Source of the DNA: Bacillota bacterium
GTDB taxonomy: Bacteria > Bacillota > Clostridia > Oscillospirales > Ruminococcaceae
DNA: 12,054 bases
Assembly (NCBI GenBank): GCA_023394255.1
Contig: JAEXAZ010000298.1
Span: 1 to 12,054 of the forward strand
Reading direction: 5' to 3'
Every line of letters starts with the position of its first letter. The first letter of the stretch is position 1. A program made the position numbers and the translations under genes. Under the pieces are notes generated by a model that saw only the letters and a program-made list of their open reading frames with translations, had not been told where the DNA came from and searched no databases. Of the stretch, positions 1 through 5,031 are shown piece after piece.

Positions 1-13
1 AGAGATTCGGGGA

Positions 14-22
14 TGCTATAGT
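14..22 (+). promoter_or_regulatory. Possible extended -10 promoter upstream of the ferredoxin-like gene
   Basis: TG at 14-15, one base, then TATAGT at 17-22 (five of six matches to TATAAT) form an extended -10 box. A matching -35 would lie off the window edge and cannot be checked. Transcription would begin near base 29 and leave a leader of about 115 nt before the ATG at 145. The 1-144 stretch holds no long reading frame; all three forward frames carry stops by base 74. The call rests on one motif only. Confidence 0.3.
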
Positions 23-74
23 CAAAAGCACGGGTAGCGCACAAGGAACAACGAAAGGAGAGATAACGATTTGA

Positions 75-91
75 CGCTGGCTTTGCCAGTG
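75..91 (+). other. Stem-loop in the leader of the ferredoxin-like gene
   Basis: CGCTGGC (75-81) pairs with GCCAGTG (85-91) across a TTT loop, giving seven base pairs with one G-U. No T-run follows, so it is not an intrinsic terminator. A second GCCAG copy near 104 could compete for the same CTGGC arm. The function is unknown. Confidence 0.35.
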
Positions 92-144
92 AAAAGTCTG
101 CTGCCAGGCAACAAAGCTTAAACAAAATAAGAGGAGGCCAGGAT

Positions 145-864
145 ATGAGAATTGATCCTGCAACGTGTTTGGGTTGTAACCAATGCGTCGATTACTGTAT
201 GTTAAACTGTATATCGAAAGCGGATAATATCTGTACAATCAAGGAAGAAGAATGCGTGGATTGCGGTGTTTGCCTAAGAGCAAATGTATGCCCGGTCCAC
301 GCTATTTTTATGCCCGAAGAGTGTTATGAGTATCCGCGCGCCGTACGCATGCAGTTCAGTGACCCAGGCGTTCAGCATCCCGCCCTGAAAGCCTGGGGAC
401 GCGGGACAGAGGAAGCCAAAACAAATGATGTCACCGGGAAATTTGGCAAAGGGGAATATGGCCTCCTGCTGGAATTCGGTAGACCCTGTACCGGAACCAG
501 ATTCACTGAAGTCGAGAAGGTCACGGTTGCCATGCGTAAGCTGGGCATCCCCATTCTCGAAGACAACCCGCTCTATGGCCTTTTGGAATCAGATGATTCC
601 GGGCGGTTCAAAAAAGAATTTGTGAACGAAAAGGTGCTGTCCGCTATCCTTGAACTCAGAATTCATGAGGAAGAACTGGAAGAGATCATCGGAACAATCA
701 TGCCTCTGCTGGAGAATGTGGACACGGTCGTTTCTGTGGGGCTTGTGACCAGGTTCGACGATGACGCAAAGCTTCCAGTCGCGGAAAAGTTGAAAGCAAT
801 GGGCTTTGCCGTACGCCCCAACGCAAAAATCAATGTGGGCCTCGGGCGTCCCCTGATCGATTAA
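145..864 (+). CDS. 2[4Fe-4S] ferredoxin-like protein with C-terminal domain of unknown function
   Basis: This 239-residue cytoplasmic protein starts at ATG 145 behind a GAGGAGG site (131-137, 7-nt spacing). Residues 1-60 hold two ferredoxin-type cysteine sets: C8-x2-C11-x2-C14-x3-C18, and C37-x2-C40-x2-C43-x5-C49-P. The second set has two extra residues before its last Cys, and C22, C30, C60 and C115 are additional. The first 60 residues should therefore bind two iron-sulfur clusters and carry electrons. Residues 80-239 have a conserved-looking block (GRGTEE near 85, GRPCTGTRF near 112, VGLGRPL at the end) that I cannot assign to a named domain. The protein is too long to be a plain ferredoxin. 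The next gene follows after 19 bp and is almost certainly co-transcribed. A role as electron donor or sensor for the nearby ene-reductase is inference only. Confidence 0.85.
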   Translation: MRIDPATCLGCNQCVDYCMLNCISKADNICTIKEEECVDCGVCLRANVCPVHAIFMPEECYEYPRAVRMQFSDPGVQHPALKAWGRGTEEAKTNDVTGKFGKGEYGLLLEFGRPCTGTRFTEVEKVTVAMRKLGIPILEDNPLYGLLESDDSGRFKKEFVNEKVLSAILELRIHEEELEEIIGTIMPLLENVDTVVSVGLVTRFDDDAKLPVAEKLKAMGFAVRPNAKINVGLGRPLID

Positions 865-883
865 CAAGGAGGTTGGATAAGAT

Positions 884-1519
884 ATGAGTCATTCTTTGCA
901 CCGCTTTGGAACTGTTGAAGACCTGAAAAACGATTTTTGCATCTATGCCAGATGTGCCCGCGGGGTAAACAGGGATCATCCCGGGGAAAAATTGAGAAGG
1001 ATTCTGGATATTTACTTATCGGAAGATTTTGTAAACTTTGGTTCCAGCCATGCCGGAAAAAGTTACGTCAACGGGCTTGACCCCGAGGATTACAAAAAGA
1101 CACTGGACAATGCTTACGGAATCATCATCTCGTTTGCGGACAGAAGTGCTGTGGAGGGCGTGCTGACCAAAATCCGGGATGCGCAGCTCGGCATTTCCAT
1201 TGTTGTGAGCGGGCTGATCGACGAGGTGGTCGACATGGCACATGAATGCGGGCTCAAACCTCATACAGCCACCCTGTCCCTCGGTATTTTCGGAAAAAAA
1301 TCTCTGCTTCCAAAAGATGAAACCCTGAAGATCACGACTATGTGCGGCCATTCGCTGATCGGTACTCCGCTTGTGGAATCTACCTGTGAAAAAGTCCGCC
1401 AGGCCAAGCTGACGCCCGAAAAAGCGGCTGAAATTATTGCCAAACCCTGTACCTGCGGGATATTCAATACCAGAAGATGCGCCGAATTGATCCGCAAGCA
1501 GCTTGAAAACATCAATTGA
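884..1519 (+). CDS. Cys-rich conserved protein of unknown function
   Basis: The gene encodes 211 residues from ATG 884, with a near-perfect AAGGAGGTT site at 866-874. It has no signal peptide or membrane segment, so it should be cytoplasmic. Eight cysteines stand out: C19 and C24 near the N-terminus, C122, C154 in TTMCGHSL, C168, then C189 and C191 in PCTCGIFN, and C199. The MCGH and PCTCG motifs look like metal or iron-sulfur ligands, but no standard cluster motif is complete. I do not recognise a named family. Its tight coupling to the ferredoxin-like gene suggests that the two products work together, perhaps as a redox pair. The gene ends 138 bp before the next ribosome binding site, across the inverted repeat at 1555-1629, so it may form a separate unit from the transporter genes. 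Confidence 0.8.
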   Translation: MSHSLHRFGTVEDLKNDFCIYARCARGVNRDHPGEKLRRILDIYLSEDFVNFGSSHAGKSYVNGLDPEDYKKTLDNAYGIIISFADRSAVEGVLTKIRDAQLGISIVVSGLIDEVVDMAHECGLKPHTATLSLGIFGKKSLLPKDETLKITTMCGHSLIGTPLVESTCEKVRQAKLTPEKAAEIIAKPCTCGIFNTRRCAELIRKQLENIN

Positions 1520-1554
1520 ACCGGCAAGGAAGCTCCTCCCGCTTTTGTCGTTAT

Positions 1555-1629
1555 GATAAATTGAAGGATGAAATGTGCCCTCCAAGCCATAAAGCGGCAC
1601 ATGCGGCACATTTGGTCTGACAATTTATC
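1555..1629 (+). promoter_or_regulatory. Nested inverted repeat upstream of tctC (hairpin or operator)
   Basis: Two perfect 9-base inverted repeats are nested with identical 7-base spacing. The outer arms are GATAAATTG (1555-1563) and CAATTTATC (1621-1629). The inner arms are AAATGTGCC (1571-1579) and GGCACATTT (1605-1613). Four pairs can also form inside the 7-base spacers, including two G-U. The result is one long interrupted stem with a 25-nt loop (1580-1604). No T-run follows. The element abuts the candidate -10 box at 1630-1638, so it could be a DNA operator or cruciform. If read through from upstream, it could instead be an RNA structure. Confidence 0.6.
1594..1611 (+). repeat. Tandem 9-bp direct repeat inside the inverted repeat
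   Basis: GCGGCACAT occurs twice head to tail (1594-1602 and 1603-1611). Either copy can pair with ATGTGCC at 1573-1579, so two alternative inner stems are possible: a short-loop form using the first copy and a long-loop form using the second. This may be a replication-slippage duplication or a functional pair of sites. Confidence 0.7.
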
Positions 1630-1638
1630 TGATATAAA
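1630..1638 (+). promoter_or_regulatory. Candidate extended -10 promoter for tctCBA
   Basis: TG at 1630-1631, one base, then TATAAA at 1633-1638 fit an extended -10 box with five of six matches to TATAAT. The best -35 at the right distance (TTTGGT, 1611-1616, 16-bp spacer) is poor, as is common for extended -10 promoters. Transcription would start near 1645 and leave about 28 nt before the ATG at 1673. The inverted repeat ends immediately upstream, a natural place for a regulator. Confidence 0.45.
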
Positions 1639-1672
1639 CAGCGATTTAAAAAATTAAATGGAGGTCTTGAAA

Positions 1673-2740
1673 ATGAAAAGGGTATCAACGGTTATTCTGG
1701 CAACTGCTATGATTCTGGCTGTATCCGGATGTTCAAACTCCACACCGGCACCCTCCGCAGCATCGTCGTCCGCCGGAGGGGCGGCACCCTCGTCGGCGTC
1801 CTCAGCGGCATCTGCAGAGGCATCCTCGACGGCGCCCACATGGAAACCCGACAAGCCGATCGATTTCATCTGCCAGTCTTCGGCAGGCGGCGGAAGCGAT
1901 TTGATGGCGAGAACCATTGGAAGCATCATGAACACCAAGGGCATTATTGACCAGCCGTTTGTCGTGCAGAATCTGACCGGCTCAGGCGGTGTCCAGGCAT
2001 TCAACTATACCCAGAAGCACGCGGGCGACCCTTATGTCATGCAAACCGTCAATTCCGCGTTCTTTGTCGCGCCCATCACCGGAAACATCGACAAAAACTA
2101 CAAGGATTACACGACGCTCGCGGTAATCGGAACCGACCCGAATGTTCTGTGCGCTCCGGCCGATTCCCCCTACAACACGCTTGAAGAAGTTGTAGAAGCC
2201 GCCAAGGCCGATCCGAAGGGCCTGAGCATCTGTATCGGCAACGCCGGTTCGTCCGGTTCCGCCTGTTCCATCATCTTTGAAGGCGCGGCGGGTATCGAAA
2301 TGACACAGGTGCCGTTTGAAGGCGGCGCCGACGGCGTCACCGCGGTTATGGGCAACCAGGTCGATTTCGCCTGGAACAATATTTCCGAGATTATGGGCCC
2401 CCTCGAGAGCCATCTGCTTAAAGTTATCGCCATCGCGGCCAATGAGAGATCCTCGTTCATACCCGATGTGCCCACCTTTAAAGAAGCGGGTTACGAGGTT
2501 GTCTACGAGGTTCCGAGAGCGGTCGTCGCTCCTCCGGATATGCCCGAGGAAGCCTTTGAATTCTACAGCGACGCGTTCGAACAGCTCAATAAGACCGAAG
2601 AATGGCAGAAGGATTACCTCGAAGCCAATCTGGTCGTGCCCATATTCGCCGTGCGCGAGGATGCGGTCAACATCATGGCGGCGTTCCACGACGACACGTA
2701 TGAAATCTTCGACAAAATCGGTTTGGCAAAAAGCAAATAA
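1673..2740 (+). CDS. tctC: Tripartite tricarboxylate transporter substrate-binding lipoprotein (TctC/Bug family)
   Basis: This extracytoplasmic receptor binds a carboxylate and delivers it to TctAB. The start chosen is ATG 1673, giving 355 residues. GGAGGT lies at 1660-1665 with 7-nt spacing, whereas the in-frame ATG at 1658 overlaps that site. Residues 1-19 are a lipoprotein signal peptide with lipobox VSG-C20, so the mature protein is anchored through Cys20 as expected in a Gram-positive. Residues 21-56 form an Ala/Ser/Pro linker. The binding domain follows, with the Bug-type opening WKPDKPIDFI and AGGGSDLMAR near residues 57-80, and a later PDVPTFKEAGYEV block typical of the family. Length fits the family once the linker is allowed for. 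tctB and tctA follow in canonical C-B-A order. Known relatives carry citrate, tricarballylate, terephthalate or other acids, so the ligand is not predictable here. Confidence 0.93.
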   Translation: MKRVSTVILATAMILAVSGCSNSTPAPSAASSSAGGAAPSSASSAASAEASSTAPTWKPDKPIDFICQSSAGGGSDLMARTIGSIMNTKGIIDQPFVVQNLTGSGGVQAFNYTQKHAGDPYVMQTVNSAFFVAPITGNIDKNYKDYTTLAVIGTDPNVLCAPADSPYNTLEEVVEAAKADPKGLSICIGNAGSSGSACSIIFEGAAGIEMTQVPFEGGADGVTAVMGNQVDFAWNNISEIMGPLESHLLKVIAIAANERSSFIPDVPTFKEAGYEVVYEVPRAVVAPPDMPEEAFEFYSDAFEQLNKTEEWQKDYLEANLVVPIFAVREDAVNIMAAFHDDTYEIFDKIGLAKSK

Positions 2741-2758
2741 GGGTCTGAACGGGCCCTT
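2739..2758 (+). other. Stem-loop 1 directly after tctC
   Basis: AAGGGTC (2739-2745) pairs with GGCCCTT (2752-2758) across a six-base loop, seven pairs with one G-U. It begins inside the tctC stop codon and has no T-run. It is more likely to protect the 3' end of a tctC message than to terminate transcription. Confidence 0.45.
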
Positions 2759-2788
2759 GGGTCAAACCGCGTATCTGGCCTGAGTGAT

Positions 2789-2818
2789 GGAAAGCGGACG
2801 AAATAGCGTTCGCTTTCC
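2789..2818 (+). other. Stem-loop 2, strong 12-bp hairpin between tctC and tctB
   Basis: The arm GGAAAGCGGACG (2789-2800) pairs with CGTTCGCTTTCC (2807-2818), twelve pairs with a single G-U and the loop AAATAG. Only TT follows, then AAGG, so it does not look like a standard intrinsic terminator. It could block 3' exonucleases or partly attenuate transcription, raising the amount of binding protein relative to the membrane subunits. Confidence 0.6.
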
Positions 2819-2853
2819 TTAAGGCCTTTGCAATCAAAGCAGTTTGATAAAAA

Positions 2854-2883
2854 TTCCGGCAAAAACATGATAGGTTGCCGGGA
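2854..2883 (+). other. Stem-loop 3 upstream of tctB
   Basis: CCGGCAA (2856-2862) pairs perfectly with TTGCCGG (2875-2881), and two further pairs (one G-U) extend it to 2854 and 2883. The loop is 12 nt. No T-run follows. A poor promoter-like pair (TTGATA 2844-2849, CATGAT 2866-2871, 16-bp spacer) overlaps it. Confidence 0.45.
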
Positions 2884-2907
2884 AAAATGGGCTGCCAGAA
2901 AAAAGTT

Positions 2908-2958
2908 GGAGGTGAATACATACAAAACAGGTTCATCCTGTTGCGGTGTGATAACATG
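2908..2958 (+). promoter_or_regulatory. Split translation start of tctB: distant Shine-Dalgarno, bridging hairpin, ATG
   Basis: A strong GGAGGTG (2908-2914) has no ATG, GTG or TTG at a normal distance; the ATG at 2956 is 41 nt away. The spacer folds. CATAC (2919-2923) pairs with GTGTG (2946-2950, one G-U), and AACAGG (2926-2931) pairs perfectly with CCTGTT (2937-2942). Folding leaves four plus five unpaired bases between the site and the ATG, which is normal spacing. The pairing is visible in sequence; its use in initiation is inferred. Similar hairpin-bridged starts are known from phage T4 genes. Confidence 0.5.
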
Positions 2959-3423
2959 GTAAAAACAAAAGATCTCTGGCTGAGTATATTCTGCCTTCTC
3001 TTGGGAGCGGGCATATTCATCTACTCATCCAATTATGACCAATATCTGTATGATGTTGTCGGCGGGGGCGGTTTTCCCCGGCTTCTGGCGGCGATCATTT
3101 TCATCTGCGGCCTCATGCTTGGAGCGGATTACTTTTTAAAGCGCAAACAGCGGGGAAAGGAACAGGAGAAAGAAGGTCAGAAGGCTCCCGGCAATACGCT
3201 TGCGGTACTGGCCCTGTTTGTGAGCGTGCTGGCGTATATCCTGCTGCTGACGCATGTGGGATATGTCGTGTGCACGTTCATTCTGACCTGCGTGCTTTTG
3301 TATATTCAAAAAGTGAAAAGCATGAAAAAGATACTGTTTTATTCGGCCATCATTGTCGTTATGCTTTATTTGTTGTTCAGGGTAGTCCTGGGCGTAAGGC
3401 TTCCGACCGGTATTTTAATATAG
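2956..3423 (+). CDS. tctB: Tripartite tricarboxylate transporter small membrane subunit (TctB)
   Basis: TctB is the small, poorly conserved integral membrane subunit of the sodium- or proton-coupled TTT transporters. From ATG 2956 it has 155 residues, the usual size. Four hydrophobic segments are visible near residues 7-24, 40-60, 82-118 (long, possibly two close helices) and 125-146. A GGGGFPRLL block at 37-44 matches the typical conserved spot after the first helix, and a charged Lys/Glu loop lies at 62-77. The frame is open upstream to TTG 2875, but that start lacks a ribosome binding site and would put a polar tail ahead of helix 1. An ATA at 2920 sits at the ideal distance from GGAGGTG but is a very rare start codon. 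tctA follows after 15 bp, so the two are co-translated. Confidence 0.85.
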   Translation: MVKTKDLWLSIFCLLLGAGIFIYSSNYDQYLYDVVGGGGFPRLLAAIIFICGLMLGADYFLKRKQRGKEQEKEGQKAPGNTLAVLALFVSVLAYILLLTHVGYVVCTFILTCVLLYIQKVKSMKKILFYSAIIVVMLYLLFRVVLGVRLPTGILI

Positions 3424-3438
3424 TGGGAGGGAAAAATA

Positions 3439-4956
3439 TTGCATAATTTTATTATCGGACTGCAAACGGCTTTTGCATGGCAATCGCTCTTGTTTATTGC
3501 GATCGGCGTCGCGGCGGGGATTCTCGGCGGCGCTATGCCGGGTATCAACGCCTCGGTCTCCACGGCGCTTTTGCTGCCCTTTACCTACGGCATGCAGCCC
3601 ACCCATGCACTGATGCTTCTGGTGGGTGTGTATATCGGCGTGCAGTACGGCGGCTCGATTCCCGCCATCCTCATCGGCACCCCGGGAACGCCGTCGGCCG
3701 GCGCGACGATGTTTGACGGCTACCCCATGAGACAGCAGGGCAAAGCGGGGCTGGCACTCAACGTTTCACTGACCTCCAGTACCATCGGCAATTTCGTAAG
3801 CGGCCTGATCCTAATTCTGGTGGCGCTGCCGATTGCCAAGATGGCGCTTTCCTTCGGCCCGGCGGAGTATTTCAGCCTTGGCGTTCTGGGGCTTACCCTC
3901 ATTGCGGGCCTCACCGAAAAAAATGTGACAAAAGGCCTTTTGGCCGGTGCGCTCGGCCTGTTGCTTTCCACCGTTGGGCTGGACCAGTTTATGGGTACGC
4001 CCCGTTTTTCGTTCGGCAGCCTTGACCTTGCGCAGGGCATCGACATTGTGCCCGGCATGATGGGCCTGTTTGCGATGGGCATGATGCTGCAGGACTTCTT
4101 CCGGCCGATCCATCTGGATACGGTTGAGGAAAAAATCAAGCTCACCCGTCTGAGCGGCGGCATGTTTAAGCGGATTCTTCCGGTCAGCCTCTTTTCCGGT
4201 ACGCTCGGCACCATCATCGGCGCGCTGCCCGGCGCGGGTGCCGCGATCGCGAGCTATATTGCCTATAACCAGGTGAAACAGTTTTCGAAGAACGGCAACG
4301 ACTTCGGCACCGGCTGCGTGGAGGGTGTCGCGGCGTCGGAGGCTTCCAACAACGGCGTTACCGGCGGCGCGCTGATCCCGATGCTGGGCCTTGGTATTCC
4401 CGGCTCGGGCACAACCGCCGTCATTCTGGGCGCAATGATCATCCACGGCGTGCGCCCCGGCCCGAACCTTTTCATCAGCCAGCCTGAGATTCCATATGGT
4501 ATTTTCATCGCAATTTTCATCGGCACCGTTTTCATGTACCTTTTGGGTCTTTTGTATACGAGGCTGTTCGTTAAAATCGTCACATTGCCGCAGCCGCTGC
4601 TCAATGCCGGCATCATCGCCATCGTGCTCACCGGCGCCTACGCCGTTGAATTGGACGTCTTCAACCTATACATCGTGCTCGCGCTCGGCGTGGTCAGCTT
4701 TGTTCTCAGGCAGTTCAAGGTGCCCATTACGCCGATGGTTCTCGGCATGGTGCTTGGCGCCATCGTGGAACAGTCGATGCGGCGGGCGGTCACCCTCGCG
4801 CAGGGGGACTGGTCGACCTTTGTCACGCGGCCGATAAGCGCCGGGCTTTTAATCGCCGCGGTTGTCATGCTCGCGTGGACGCTCTACAGATCCTACCGCA
4901 CTCCTAAGGCAAAGAAAACGGAAGAGGCCCCAGTTACGGGCGCAGCCTCAAATTAA
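3439..4956 (+). CDS. tctA: Tripartite tricarboxylate transporter large membrane subunit (TctA)
   Basis: TctA is the main transport channel of the TTT system, in the cytoplasmic membrane. The gene starts with TTG 3439, supported by GGGAGGG at 3425-3431 with a 7-nt spacer, and encodes 505 residues, the normal family length. The diagnostic blocks are present: GAMPGINASVSTALLLPF near 31-48, YGGSIPAILIGTPGTPSAG near 70-88, and the second-half block around 293-330 with EGVAASEASNNG followed by GLGIPGSGTTA. These Gly/Pro-rich blocks belong to the family signature, and the protein is hydrophobic throughout with about ten or more membrane helices. The C-terminus is a short polar tail. The complete C-B-A set implies a working transporter. 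A 75-bp gap without a clear terminator separates it from the ene-reductase gene. Confidence 0.95.
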   Translation: MHNFIIGLQTAFAWQSLLFIAIGVAAGILGGAMPGINASVSTALLLPFTYGMQPTHALMLLVGVYIGVQYGGSIPAILIGTPGTPSAGATMFDGYPMRQQGKAGLALNVSLTSSTIGNFVSGLILILVALPIAKMALSFGPAEYFSLGVLGLTLIAGLTEKNVTKGLLAGALGLLLSTVGLDQFMGTPRFSFGSLDLAQGIDIVPGMMGLFAMGMMLQDFFRPIHLDTVEEKIKLTRLSGGMFKRILPVSLFSGTLGTIIGALPGAGAAIASYIAYNQVKQFSKNGNDFGTGCVEGVAASEASNNGVTGGALIPMLGLGIPGSGTTAVILGAMIIHGVRPGPNLFISQPEIPYGIFIAIFIGTVFMYLLGLLYTRLFVKIVTLPQPLLNAGIIAIVLTGAYAVELDVFNLYIVLALGVVSFVLRQFKVPITPMVLGMVLGAIVEQSMRRAVTLAQGDWSTFVTRPISAGLLIAAVVMLAWTLYRSYRTPKAKKTEEAPVTGAASN

Positions 4957-5031
4957 AACACGTTTGAAAAGATGCTTGCAACACGGCGATCCAATATTTT
5001 TTAGTTTGTTTAGAGAAAGCGAGAAAAGAGA

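Noticed and set aside
1594..1611. Tandem repeat as a CRISPR or mobile-element trace
   Set aside because: There are only two 9-bp units with no spacers, no transposase and no target-site duplication nearby.
1658..1672. Upstream ATG for tctC
   Set aside because: It overlaps the GGAGGT that serves ATG 1673 and would place charged residues ahead of the lipoprotein signal.
2875..2955. Upstream TTG start for tctB
   Set aside because: It has no ribosome binding site, begins inside a hairpin arm, and adds a polar tail not typical before the first TctB helix.
4957..5031. Terminator or promoter between tctA and the ene-reductase gene
   Set aside because: T-rich bases near 4997-5002 lack a preceding stem, and no -35/-10 pair fits; read-through from tctA is more likely.
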